A DNA stretch of 64,000 nt, from NCBI GenBank assembly GCA_963835705.1, contig CAWIGR010000012.1, positions 1-64,000 of the forward strand, written 5' to 3'. Positions 52,444 through 60,868 of the stretch are shown one piece after another. This stretch comes from JACVRW01 sp963835705. Its GTDB lineage: Bacteria; Actinomycetota; Thermoleophilia; Solirubrobacterales; Thermoleophilaceae. The notes under the pieces are model-generated. The model ran no database searches and was not told the DNA's origin. It saw only the letters and a list, made by a program, of their open reading frames with translations. Each line of letters begins with the position of its first letter. The stretch's first letter is position 1. The position numbers and the translations under genes were made by a program.

Positions 52444-53211
52444 TCAGCGGCCGGTGAAGCTCGCCTTGCCCGGCCCGTCTGCCAGGAACGACCTCACCGC
52501 GCCCTGCAGATCCTCCGTCTCGAACAGGGGCGCGCCGATCGCCGCGGTGCGCTCGTCGGCGCCCCGCACGCCGTGATCGAGCTGAGCCCGGACGATGCGC
52601 TTGGTGGCGTGGTGGGCCCGCGTGGGCCCTGCCGCGAGGCGCTTCGCGAAGCGGAGCGACTTCTCCGCGAGCTCGCCGTCGGGCAGCACGCGGTTGAGCA
52701 CGTTCCAGCGCTCGAGGGTGGCGGCGTCGTAGAGCCCGGCGCTCATCACGAACTCGCGCGCCCGGGCGGGGCCGGCCCGCTCGGCCATCCGCTGTGTGCC
52801 GCCCATCAGCGGCGTGAGCCCCACCACGGCCTCGACAAGCCCGAACTGCGCCGACTCGGCCGCCCAGATCAGGTCGCAGGCGAGCGACAGCTCCAGCCCC
52901 GCGGTCAGGCACAGACCGTGCACCGAGACGAGTGTCGGACAGGGGAAGTCCTCGATCCGGTGGGTGATGCCAAGCAGCCCGGCCACGAACTCCTCGGCGT
53001 CCGCCGCCGAGAGGCCGTCGAAGACGTTCACGTCCGCGCCGCCGGTGAAGTAGTCACCCTCCGCCCTGACGAGGAGCGCGCGCACGCCGTCGGCCTCGTC
53101 CAGGGCCGCGAGGATGTCCGCGACCATCTCGCGGCCGAACAGGTTGAGCGGCGGATCGTCGAGGACGAGGACGCCCAAATCGCCGTCGCGCTCGAGGCGG
53201 GCCCTAGCCAC
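52444..53211 (-). CDS. Enoyl-CoA hydratase/isomerase family protein
   Basis: 255 residues from GTG at 53211, overlapping the HIT stop by 8 bases; a TTG at 53229 would add six residues. Crotonase fold: YFTGGADVNVFDGLSAADAE forms the oxyanion region, CLTAGLELSLACDLIWAAES contains a catalytic-type Glu, and AQFGLVEAVVGLTPLMGGTQ follows. Likely acts in fatty or aromatic acyl-CoA degradation. Last gene of a run of overlapping genes from acpS. Confidence 0.9.
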   Translation of the reverse strand: MARARLERDGDLGVLVLDDPPLNLFGREMVADILAALDEADGVRALLVRAEGDYFTGGADVNVFDGLSAADAEEFVAGLLGITHRIEDFPCPTLVSVHGLCLTAGLELSLACDLIWAAESAQFGLVEAVVGLTPLMGGTQRMAERAGPARAREFVMSAGLYDAATLERWNVLNRVLPDGELAEKSLRFAKRLAAGPTRAHHATKRIVRAQLDHGVRGADERTAAIGAPLFETEDLQGAVRSFLADGPGKASFTGR

Positions 53212-53614
53212 CGCGGAGCTCTGCGGCAACCTGAGACAGCGTGTCGCGCTCGGCCTCGCGCGGGCGCACCGGCAGCTGCAGGGGGTCGTCGTCGTAGCGC
53301 GGGATCACGTGCACGTGCAGGTGGAAGACGGTCTGCCAGGCGGCGGGCTCACAGCAGTTGAGCAGGTTGACCCCGTCGCAGCCGAGCCGCTCGCGCATGG
53401 TGATCGCCAGCCGCTTGGACGCCTCGGCGGCGTGCCGGAGGTCCTCGTCGGGCGCCTCGTAGAGGTTCTTGGAATGGTTACGCGGCACCACCAGCGCATG
53501 GCCGCGCGTCCACGGGTTGAGGTCCATGAAGGCGATCGTGTGGTCGTCCTCCTGGACGACCTCGGCGGGCAGCTCGCCCGCCACGATCTTGCAGAAGATG
53601 CAGTCGTCGGGCAT
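53204..53614 (-). CDS. HIT family nucleotide hydrolase
   Basis: 136 residues. CIFCKIVAGELPAEVVQEDD is the usual Hint/HIT opening, with a Cys pair (possible zinc). The active-site triad is HLHVHVIPRYDDD (H-x-H-x-H). HIT proteins hydrolyse phosphoramidates or dinucleotides. It lies 18 bases after corA and overlaps the enoyl-CoA hydratase gene. Confidence 0.93.
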   Translation of the reverse strand: MPDDCIFCKIVAGELPAEVVQEDDHTIAFMDLNPWTRGHALVVPRNHSKNLYEAPDEDLRHAAEASKRLAITMRERLGCDGVNLLNCCEPAAWQTVFHLHVHVIPRYDDDPLQLPVRPREAERDTLSQVAAELRGG

Positions 53615-53632
53615 GGCCGCGCAAGCTACCGG

Positions 53633-54604
53633 CTAAAGCCAGCCGACGCGCTTGAAGTAGCGGTACAGCGCGAAGCAGATCGTGGCCATCACGGCGAGCA
53701 CCAGCGGGTAGCCGAACGTCCACCCGAGCTCCGGCATGTGATCGAAGTTCATCCCGTATATGCCGGCGATCATCGTCGGCACCGCCAGGATCGCCACGAT
53801 CGCCGAGATCCGGCGCACGTCCTCGTTCTGGCGCACCGTGACCTGGGCGAGGTTGGCGGAGAGGACGCTCGTGAGCATGTCGCGGTAGCTCTCGAGCTGC
53901 TCGTGTGTGCGCAGCAGGTGGTCGTTCACGTCGCGGAAATAGGTGCGCACGTCCTCGTGGATCACCTCGTACCGCCCCTCCGCGAGGTGGTTGACGGGAT
54001 CCACCAGCGGCCCCACCGCGTGGCTGAACTCGAGCACCTCGCGCTTGAGCTTGTAGATGCGCTCGGCCGGGTTGCCGCGCTCGCCCGAGAAGACCTGGTT
54101 CTCGATCTCGTCGATGTCCTCTCCGAGCCCGATGAGCGCCGGGCTGTAGTCGTCGACCACCTTGTCGACGATCGCGTGCAGCACCGCGCCCGGCCCGTGG
54201 GCGAGCAGGTCGGCATCCTCCTCGAGGCCCTGCCGCACGTCCTTCAGCTCGCTCGCCTCGCCGTGCCTGACGGTGATGATGTAGTCGTGGCCGAGGAAGA
54301 TCAGGATCTCGCCGAGCCGCACGACCTCCTCGGGGTCCACGTAGCGCGCGGTCTTCAGGACGATGAAGACCATGTCGCCGTAGACCTCGAGCTTGGGGCG
54401 CTGGTGGGCGTGGATGGCGTCCTCCACGGCCAGCTCGTGGAGGTCGAACTCGCGCCGGATCGAGTCGAACTCCTCCTCGGTCGGCTCGTACAGCCCGATC
54501 CAGGTGAAGGCTCCCGGCTGGCGGCAGGCCTCCATCGCCTCGTGCACCGGCACCGCTCCGTCGCGGCGGCGTCCCTCCTCGTAGACGGCGCAGTCGACGA
54601 TCAT
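53633..54604 (-). CDS. corA: CorA family magnesium/cobalt transporter
   Basis: 323 residues. A large cytoplasmic N-domain (AFTWIGLYEPTEEEFDSIRR) is followed by the long stalk helix and two C-terminal membrane helices. The pore signature GMNFDHMPE (YGMN) is at the helix 1 end (IAGIYGMNF), and the last helix is YPLVLAVMATICFALYRYF. The basic C-terminus FKRVGWL is typical. The start overlaps the cca gene stop by 4 bases. Confidence 0.95.
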   Translation of the reverse strand: MIVDCAVYEEGRRRDGAVPVHEAMEACRQPGAFTWIGLYEPTEEEFDSIRREFDLHELAVEDAIHAHQRPKLEVYGDMVFIVLKTARYVDPEEVVRLGEILIFLGHDYIITVRHGEASELKDVRQGLEEDADLLAHGPGAVLHAIVDKVVDDYSPALIGLGEDIDEIENQVFSGERGNPAERIYKLKREVLEFSHAVGPLVDPVNHLAEGRYEVIHEDVRTYFRDVNDHLLRTHEQLESYRDMLTSVLSANLAQVTVRQNEDVRRISAIVAILAVPTMIAGIYGMNFDHMPELGWTFGYPLVLAVMATICFALYRYFKRVGWL

Positions 54605-55974
54605 GGGCGCAGCCTACGCGCCACCGCGATCGCCTCGTCGCGGGTGGTCACCTCGCCCGCGTAGGCGGCCTCAGCCAGCTCGGCGAGCAGCCGGCCCAGC
54701 TCGGGACCGGGCTCGATGCCGAGCTCGCGGGCCAGCTCGTCGCCTCGGATCGGCACGGGCGGCGGGCCGTGCTCGCGCCAGTCGAGCGCCGCGCGCATCA
54801 GCTCTCGCGCGAGCTCGAGGTGGGCCTCGGTGGCCTCCTCGGCGCGCCGGCCCCGGGTGGCGAGCCGGTCGGCACAGGAGAGCAGCGTGACCTCCACCTC
54901 GACCGGGCCCGTGCGGGCCAGGTAGCGGTACACCTCGCGCCGCCCGAGCGGGCGCTCGTGCACGAGAAAGCCGAGCACCAGGTGGTGGCGGGTGAGGCCC
55001 TCCAGGAAGCGCGCCAGGCGCTCGCTCGTGCGGAGGCGGCGGCAGACCGCGCGCACCATCTCCTCGCCGAGCCGGTCGTGGCCCATGAAGGTCACGCGGC
55101 CGTCCGGCCTGGTGTGGCGGGTCGCCGGCTTGCCGATGTCGTGCAGCAGAGCGCCGAAGCGGAGCGCCTGCCCCCGCGTCAGCTCGTCGGCGAGCGGTTC
55201 GTCGAGGATGCGCCTGAGGCGTTCGGCGTCCGCCCCGAACAGCTCCTCGAGGCGGCCGTCGAGGCCGATCTGCATGGCGAGCACCTCGAGCGTGTGGTCG
55301 TACACGTCGAGGTGGTGGTAGCGCGACTGCTCCACGTCGTGCAGGTCGCTCAGCTCGGGCAGCACGGCCCGAAGCAGGCCGAGACGGTCCGCGAGCTCCA
55401 CGCCCGCGAGCGCGCCGTCCGCGATCACGAGGCGGCGCAGCTCCGCGAAGACGCGCTCGCCGGCGGCGCTCGCCACACCGGGCGCCGCAGCCACCGTCAG
55501 GCGCTCGGTCTCGGGATCCGGCTCGAAGCCGAGCTCGGCCGCGAAGCGGGGCAGCCTCAGCGCGCGCAGCGGATCGCTCTCGTAGGCCTCCGGGCCGAGC
55601 ACGCGCAGGACGCGCGCCTCGATGTCCGCGCGTCCGCCGAGCGGGTCGATCAGCTCGCCCGCCGCGAGCTCGAGGCCGTCGGCGACGCCCGCTTCGCGCG
55701 CCATGGCGTTCACGGTGAAGTCCCGCTTGCGGAGGTCGTCCTCGATCGTTTCTCCCTGCAACGGTGAGAAGTCCCAAACCTGACGGCCGCGCCGGTCGAT
55801 CACCCGCCACGCGCCGAAGGCCTCCGACAGCTGGAACAGCGGGCCGCCCACCCTGTCCGCGACCGCGCGGGCCACCGGCGCGGGGTCGCCCGCCACGGCC
55901 ACGTCTACGTCGCGCACCGGCCGGCCCAGCAGCTCGTCGCGCAGGGCTCCTCCGACGATCCACGTGTCGCTCAC
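54601..55974 (-). CDS. cca: CCA tRNA nucleotidyltransferase, HD-domain type
   Basis: 457 residues. The nucleotidyltransferase domain has WIVGGALRDELLGRPVRDVD (GG and R-D-x-D metal carboxylates), DFSPLQGETIEDDLRKRDFT and VNAMA. ESDPLRALRLPRFAAELGFE is the class II signature. The C-terminal HD domain reads FGALLHDIGKPATRHTRPDG, adding phosphatase/phosphodiesterase ability. Adds or repairs the 3' CCA of tRNA. Overlaps alr and corA by 4 bases each. Confidence 0.92.
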   Translation of the reverse strand: MSDTWIVGGALRDELLGRPVRDVDVAVAGDPAPVARAVADRVGGPLFQLSEAFGAWRVIDRRGRQVWDFSPLQGETIEDDLRKRDFTVNAMAREAGVADGLELAAGELIDPLGGRADIEARVLRVLGPEAYESDPLRALRLPRFAAELGFEPDPETERLTVAAAPGVASAAGERVFAELRRLVIADGALAGVELADRLGLLRAVLPELSDLHDVEQSRYHHLDVYDHTLEVLAMQIGLDGRLEELFGADAERLRRILDEPLADELTRGQALRFGALLHDIGKPATRHTRPDGRVTFMGHDRLGEEMVRAVCRRLRTSERLARFLEGLTRHHLVLGFLVHERPLGRREVYRYLARTGPVEVEVTLLSCADRLATRGRRAEEATEAHLELARELMRAALDWREHGPPPVPIRGDELARELGIEPGPELGRLLAELAEAAYAGEVTTRDEAIAVARRLRP

Positions 55975-57014
55975 CGCACGTGCTCGCGCCGCACCCGCGG
56001 CAGGAGGCCTGTGGTGACCTCGTAGTTAATGGTCCCGAGCCGCCGCGCCACCTCCTCGGCCAGGATCAGCTCCTCGCCCTGGCGCCCGATCAGCACCACG
56101 GGGTCCCCCACCTCCACGTCGGTGCCGGCTCCCAGCCGAACGGTCACGTTGTCCATGCTGACGGTGCCGACCACCGGATGCCGGCGGCCGCGTATCAGCA
56201 CGTCGCAGTCGTTCGTGAGCCCGCGCCGCCAGCCGTCGCCGTAGCCGATCGGGACCGTCGCGACCCAGCAGGGCTCCTCGGCCGTCCAGCGCCGGCCGTA
56301 GCCCGCCGAGTCGCCCGGCTCGAAGCGGCGCACGGCGGCCACCCAGGAGTGCAGCGAGAGCGCGGGCTCCAGTCCGTGTGCGGCCGGGTCCTCGTGAAAC
56401 GGGTCCATGCCGTAGATGGCGATGCCGCAACGCACCATGTCGAAGTGCGAAGCCGGGTCGCGGAGGGCCGCGGCGCTGTTGGCGGCGTGCGCCACGAGGT
56501 CGTCGCGGCCCACCGCCTCCACGAAGCTCCGGAACGCGTCGAGCTGGGCTGGGAACAGGTCGTCCCCGCGCTCGTCGGCGGTGGCGAAGTGGGTCATGAG
56601 ACCGGTCACGTTCGGCCGTCCCGCCAGCCGGAGCGCCTCGTCCCGGTCCTTGGTGCCGAGCCGCCCCATCCCGGTGTCGAGCTTCACGTGCACGCGCGGC
56701 GCCGCATCGGCGACCTCGCCGGTCCAGGCCACCACGTGGGCCTCGGCCTCCATCGCCAGCCGCACCTCCTCGCGGCTGAGGGCGCCCATCACGAGCACCG
56801 GTGCGTCCACGCCCTGCTCCCGCAGGTCGCGCGCCTCGCCGGCGGTGGCCACCGCCAGCCAGCCGGCCCCGCCCGCGAGCGCCGCGCCCGCCACCGGCCC
56901 GTGTCCGTAGCCGTTTGCCTTGACGACCGCGCACAGCGGCTTCGGCAGCCGGGCGCAGTTGCGCTCGATCGCGCCTAGGTCGACCTGGGCGAGCGCGCGC
57001 GAGACCCCGCTCAC
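55971..57014 (-). CDS. alr: Alanine racemase
   Basis: 347 residues. PLP enzyme making D-alanine for peptidoglycan. CAVVKANGYGHGPVAGAALA carries the PLP Lys; KLDTGMGRLGTKDRDEALRL is the second conserved region; GYGRRWTAEEPCWVATVPIG and YGDGWRRGLTNDCDVLIRGR hold the catalytic Tyr region. The start overlaps the CBS gene stop by 4 bases. The usual neighbours tsaE/tsaB are absent; cca follows instead. Confidence 0.95.
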   Translation of the reverse strand: MSGVSRALAQVDLGAIERNCARLPKPLCAVVKANGYGHGPVAGAALAGGAGWLAVATAGEARDLREQGVDAPVLVMGALSREEVRLAMEAEAHVVAWTGEVADAAPRVHVKLDTGMGRLGTKDRDEALRLAGRPNVTGLMTHFATADERGDDLFPAQLDAFRSFVEAVGRDDLVAHAANSAAALRDPASHFDMVRCGIAIYGMDPFHEDPAAHGLEPALSLHSWVAAVRRFEPGDSAGYGRRWTAEEPCWVATVPIGYGDGWRRGLTNDCDVLIRGRRHPVVGTVSMDNVTVRLGAGTDVEVGDPVVLIGRQGEELILAEEVARRLGTINYEVTTGLLPRVRREHVR

Positions 57015-57469
57015 GCGGCGAGCGCGCCGAGCACGTCGACGCGCGTGACCACGCCGACGAGACGCCCGTCCTCGACCACGGGCAGGCGGTTGTGACCCGA
57101 CTCGTGGATGATGCGCGCGGCCTCTTGCACGGTGGTGTCGGGCGAGACCGTGTCGGGCTCGGAGGTCATCATGTCGGCGGCGTTGGAGGCGAACGCCTTG
57201 CGCAGCCGCTTCTCGAAGCGGCTCAGCGGCTCGAGGAAGATGGTGCCGCCGAAGAGGTTGATGTAGTGCGGTATGTGCAGGTCGCCGTCGTCGTCCGGCA
57301 GGACGAGGTCGGCCTCGGTGACGATCCCCACCAGGGCGCCCTCGCCGTCCACGACGGGCAGGCCCGGGAGCTCGTTCTGGCGCATCGTCGCCACGACCTC
57401 CTCCACAGTGGTGTCCGGCCGCACCGTCGCGGGCTCGGAATCCATGATGTCGCGCACGACTGCGGCCAT
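57011..57469 (-). CDS. CBS-domain protein with inserted segment
   Basis: 152 residues from ATG at 57469 (an upstream in-frame start at 57505 exists). Two CBS units: VRDIMDSEPATVRPDTTVEE with GIVTEADLV, and MMTSEPDTVSPDTTVQEAAR with GVVTRVDVLG. Between them lies an insert (HIPHYINLFGGTIFLEPLSR, then FEKRLRKAFA) typical of one CBS subgroup. Probably senses adenylates or metabolites; partner unknown. Embedded between nnr and alr. Confidence 0.88.
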   Translation of the reverse strand: MAAVVRDIMDSEPATVRPDTTVEEVVATMRQNELPGLPVVDGEGALVGIVTEADLVLPDDDGDLHIPHYINLFGGTIFLEPLSRFEKRLRKAFASNAADMMTSEPDTVSPDTTVQEAARIIHESGHNRLPVVEDGRLVGVVTRVDVLGALAA

Positions 57470-57502
57470 TTCGGTGCGTGAGGCTACCGAAAGCCGGCCA
57501 TG

Positions 57503-57540
57503 CATCAGCGGGGGGTCCGGGGCGCGAGCCCCCGGATCAT
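57503..57540. repeat. Dispersed palindromic element, copy 3 (terminator-like)
   Basis: CATCAGCGGGGGGTCCGGGG then CGCGAGCCCCCGGATCAT. A perfect 7-bp stem TCCGGGG/CCCCGGA with a 7-base loop CGCGAGC spans 57,516-57,536. It lies between the nnr stop and the CBS gene start. No T-run follows on either strand. Confidence 0.55.
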
Positions 57541-59045
57541 CTCTTCGTCAATCCGTGCGGCAGCGCATCGATCACGTCGCCGGCCATCGCGTGGTCCGCG
57601 CCGAGGCGCTCTGCTGCGGCCCGCGCCGCCAGCACATGGGCCAGCGCGCCCAGGCAGGCTGCCTCGAAGGCCTCGAGCCCCTTCGCGAGCAGCGCCCCGA
57701 TCAGGCCCGACAGCACGTCGCCGGTGCCCGCCGTGGCGAGCGCCGGCGTGCCGCCCGGGTTGACCGCCACCTCTGCGCCCGGCAGCGCCACGATCGTGTC
57801 GTCGCCCTTCAGGAGCACCACGGAGCCGCTGCGCTCGGCCGCCTCGCGGGCGGCGGCGAGGCGGTGGCGCGCCACCTCCTCCGAGTCGCGCCCGAGCAGA
57901 CGGCCGAGCTCGCCCTCGTGCGGGGTCAGCACCGTCGGCGCCTCCCGCCCGCGAAACAGCTCGAGCCGGCCGGCGTGGGCGTTCAGGCCGTCGGCGTCCA
58001 CGAGCAGCGGCGCCCGGACGCCGCACGCGACGCCTCGGGCGAACTCCTGCGCGCCCTCGTCGCGGCCGAGGCCCGGGCCCAGCACCACGGCGCCGGCCCG
58101 CTCGGCCATCTCCTCCACCACCTGCACGCCCTCCGGCGTATGGAACCCGTTCGCGTCCGGGAGTCCGCGGCTCATCTGCTCCAGCAGCCGCAGGTCCACG
58201 GCGGGCTGCACCGGCCCGGGCACCGCCACCTGCACGTACCCGGCGCCCGCTCGCGCGGCCGAGCGGGCGGCCATGGTCGGCGCGCCGGTGAGTCCCATCG
58301 ATCCGCCCACCACCACCACGACACCCGAGGCGAACTTCGATCCGCTGCGCGACCGGCGCGGGAAGAGCTCCAGCACCCGCTCGGAGACAAGGCCCGCCTG
58401 CGCCGCTCCGGGTGCACCGCGGGGGATGCCGATCTCGACCGTCACGACCCGTCCCGCGTGGCCCTTGCCCGGCTCGATGTACAGCCCGACCTTGGGACCG
58501 TGGAAGGTGGCCGTGGCGGCGGCGCGCACCGCCTCCCCCTCCACCTCCCCGCTCGAGGCGTTGACGCCCGAGGGGACGTCGCAGGCCACCACCGGAGCGT
58601 CCTGCGCGTTGATCGCCGCGATGGCCGAGGCGAGCGGCTCGCGCGGCGAGCCCTCGAAGCCGGTGCCGAGCAGCGCGTCGACCACGGCGCCGGACCCGTC
58701 CAGCCGGTCGGGGGCGAATGGCTCCGGCGCGGCGCCCGGAAGCCGCTCGAGGTTCACGCGCGCGTCGCCCCGCAGGTCGCTCAGGTCGGCCGCCGCCAGC
58801 ACGTCGACCTGGTGGCCGTCCTCGCGCAGCAGGCGGGCCACCACCAAGCCGTCGCCCCCGTTGTTGCCCTTGCCCACCACCACCCGCACCGGCCCGGGCC
58901 GCGCCTCGGCCGCGGTGACGCGGGCCAGCCCGATGCCGGCGCGCTCCATGAGATCGAGCGAGGGCACGCCCTGCTCGCCGATCGCCCACGCGTCGGCCGC
59001 GCGCATCTCGTCCGCCTCGAACAGCGGGTCGAGCCAGTCCCTCAC
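57537..59045 (-). CDS. nnr: Bifunctional NAD(P)H-hydrate epimerase / ADP-dependent dehydratase
   Basis: 502 residues from GTG at 59045. The N-terminal YjeF epimerase domain contains VVVGKGNNGGDGLVVARLLR and VDALLGTGFEGSPREPLASA; the C-terminal ribokinase-like dehydratase has VVVVGGSMGLTGAPTMAARS, VLTPHEGELGRLLGRDSEEV and GGTPALATAGTGDVLSGLIG. It repairs hydrated NADH/NADPH. Overlaps acpS by 4 bases, the usual acpS-nnr arrangement of actinobacteria. Confidence 0.94.
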   Translation of the reverse strand: MRDWLDPLFEADEMRAADAWAIGEQGVPSLDLMERAGIGLARVTAAEARPGPVRVVVGKGNNGGDGLVVARLLREDGHQVDVLAAADLSDLRGDARVNLERLPGAAPEPFAPDRLDGSGAVVDALLGTGFEGSPREPLASAIAAINAQDAPVVACDVPSGVNASSGEVEGEAVRAAATATFHGPKVGLYIEPGKGHAGRVVTVEIGIPRGAPGAAQAGLVSERVLELFPRRSRSGSKFASGVVVVVGGSMGLTGAPTMAARSAARAGAGYVQVAVPGPVQPAVDLRLLEQMSRGLPDANGFHTPEGVQVVEEMAERAGAVVLGPGLGRDEGAQEFARGVACGVRAPLLVDADGLNAHAGRLELFRGREAPTVLTPHEGELGRLLGRDSEEVARHRLAAAREAAERSGSVVLLKGDDTIVALPGAEVAVNPGGTPALATAGTGDVLSGLIGALLAKGLEAFEAACLGALAHVLAARAAAERLGADHAMAGDVIDALPHGLTKR

Positions 59046-59392
59046 CGGACCGCGGCCACCGCGGCGGCCAGCGTCGCGGTGTGGGTCAGCGACACGGTCA
59101 CGACGGCGCCCAGCTCGGCCGCCCGCGCGGCAGCGCTCCCGCTGAGCCTGATCTCGGGCGCGGCTCCCGTGGCGATCACCTCCACGTCCCGGAAGCTCCA
59201 GGCCGTCAGCCCCAGCGCCTTCGCCACCGCCTCCTTCGCGCAGAAGCGGGCGGCCAGGTGCATCACGGGCCGCGCCCGGGTGGACGCGTACTCCCGCTCA
59301 GCTTCGGTGAACAGCCGTTCGGCGAGCCGCGGCCTCCGCGCGAGCGCCAGCTCCAGGCGGTCCACCTCGAGGAGGTCGATGCCGACGCTCAC
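59042..59392 (-). CDS. acpS: Holo-[acyl-carrier-protein] synthase
   Basis: 116 residues from GTG at 59392: SVGIDLLEVDRLELALARRP carries the metal-binding Asp. FCAKEAVAKALGLTAWSFRD has the second motif (F-x-x-KEA-x-x-K). LSGSAAARAAELGAVVTVSL ends in the conserved S-x-SH-like region. Transfers phosphopantetheine from CoA to ACP. First gene of a run of eight genes down to 52,444. Confidence 0.93.
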   Translation of the reverse strand: MSVGIDLLEVDRLELALARRPRLAERLFTEAEREYASTRARPVMHLAARFCAKEAVAKALGLTAWSFRDVEVIATGAAPEIRLSGSAAARAAELGAVVTVSLTHTATLAAAVAAVR

Positions 59393-59419
59393 GGCGGCGC
59401 AAGCTACCAAGGGAGCGCG

Positions 59420-60523
59420 TCAGAGCGGCATGGTGAAGCGAAACGCGCTGCCGCCGTCCTCGCCCGCCTCGACCCAGATCCGCCCGCCGTGGGCCTCCAC
59501 GATGCGGCGACACACGGCCAGCCCGATCCCCGCTCCCCGCGTCGCGGTGTCGGCACGGGAGAACATGCCGAAGATCCGGCTCGCCTGGTCGGGGTCGACC
59601 CCGGTCCCGTTGTCGCGCACCGTCACCACCCACTCCTGGCTGTCGCGCAGCGCGGACACCTCCACCCTCAGGGGCGCGGCGCCGCGGAACTTCACGGCGT
59701 TGCCGACGAGGTTCTGCAACACGCGGCGCAGCTGCCGGGGATCGCCCTCGACCTCGGGCAGCTCCCCGATCTCGAGCGTGGCCCCGGCCGCCTCCAGGCT
59801 CGGACGCAGATCCTCCTCCACCTCGGCCATCAGCCGCCCCAGCGCCACCTGCTCGGTGCTGAGCTCGCCCGCCTGGGCGTACACGAGCACGCCCTCGATG
59901 AGGTCGCGCGCACGCTCGGTGCCGTCGCGCAGCTGTCGCAGCACGTCGAGGGACGGCGGCTCCTCGGCGCGCCGCTCGAGCATCCTGACCAGCAGCGCGA
60001 TGCCCGCGACCGGCTCGCTGAGGTCGTGGGCCACCACGTCCGCGTAGCTGCGCAGCTCCGCCTCCATGCGCCGCTGCCGGGTGACGTCGGTGAGGAAGTT
60101 GACCAGCCCGTCTCCGAGCTTCGCGCTCCGCTCGACGAAGGTACCGAGCATGTAGCCGTCGCCGAAGGGCGTGTCGTAGGTGACCTCGTGGACCCACGAC
60201 TCGCCGGAGTCGCACACCCTCACGTACGCGTCGAAGGCGCGGCTCCCGCGCATCGGCGGAAGCGCCTCCAACAAGGTGTAGCGGTCCCGCGTCGCGGCCG
60301 GCAGCCGGAAGGCGCGCAGGATCGACGGGTTCCCGTACCCGAACGAGAAGTCGACTATCCGCCCGTCGTCGTCGCGGACCGCCCACAGCACGCCGACGGC
60401 CTCCGGAAAGCCGTCGAACAGGGCCCGGAACTGGGCCGCGCCCTGCTCGCCGAGCAGCTCGACGAGCCTCGGATCGTCCCCCCAGTGCTCCGGCTCGAAG
60501 ACCGGATCCCGTTCCGCCACCAC
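59420..60523 (-). CDS. PAS-domain histidine kinase
   Basis: 367 residues from one of two GTG codons (60523 or 60520). Residues ~25-140 are PAS-like: FGYGNPSILRAFRLPAATRD. The HisKA domain has SYADVVAHDLSEPVAGIALL with phospho-acceptor His; the ATPase domain has N box LQNLVGNAVKFRG, G1 VRDNGTGVD and G2 TRGAGIGLAVCRRI. No membrane helix is visible, so it is cytoplasmic. No response regulator is adjacent; it is an orphan kinase here. Confidence 0.92.
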   Translation of the reverse strand: MVAERDPVFEPEHWGDDPRLVELLGEQGAAQFRALFDGFPEAVGVLWAVRDDDGRIVDFSFGYGNPSILRAFRLPAATRDRYTLLEALPPMRGSRAFDAYVRVCDSGESWVHEVTYDTPFGDGYMLGTFVERSAKLGDGLVNFLTDVTRQRRMEAELRSYADVVAHDLSEPVAGIALLVRMLERRAEEPPSLDVLRQLRDGTERARDLIEGVLVYAQAGELSTEQVALGRLMAEVEEDLRPSLEAAGATLEIGELPEVEGDPRQLRRVLQNLVGNAVKFRGAAPLRVEVSALRDSQEWVVTVRDNGTGVDPDQASRIFGMFSRADTATRGAGIGLAVCRRIVEAHGGRIWVEAGEDGGSAFRFTMPL

Positions 60524-60568
60524 CCGCGGAGAATAGGTGGCGCCGCCGGCCTCCCTAGACTCGATGCC

Positions 60569-60868
60569 GTGTCGTTCCAGCGCGGAATCGACGGACCGGA
60601 CTCGGTGCGGCCGGAACCGGCCGGGCGCGGCGACGTCCGGATTCGCAGGTACAGGACGTCCACCTCCTCGGTCCTGGCAGTCGGCACCCTGGCCTGCCCC
60701 GAATGCGACGCCCCGATCGCTCCGCCCCCCTCCCCGCTCTCGCCGGCCGACCCGCTCGGTTGCGGCTTCTGCGAGCACGCCGCATCGGTGCGGGACTTCA
60801 TCTCGCTGGCGCCGCCGCCCCGGCCGGCGCGGGTGGTGGTGCGTGTCCGATACGCATGGCAACGCTGA
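60569..60868 (+). CDS. Small zinc-ribbon protein upstream of the cyclase
   Basis: 99 residues from GTG at 60569. A basic N-terminus (RGDVRIRRYRTSTSSVLAVG) is followed by TLACPECDAPIAPPPSPLSP and LGCGFCEHAASVRDFISLAP, two CxxC pairs forming one zinc ribbon. Divergent from the histidine kinase, 45 bases between starts. Its 3' end overlaps the cyclase start by 13 bases. Function unknown; assignment rests on Cys pairs and open frame. Confidence 0.5.
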   Translation: MSFQRGIDGPDSVRPEPAGRGDVRIRRYRTSTSSVLAVGTLACPECDAPIAPPPSPLSPADPLGCGFCEHAASVRDFISLAPPPRPARVVVRVRYAWQR

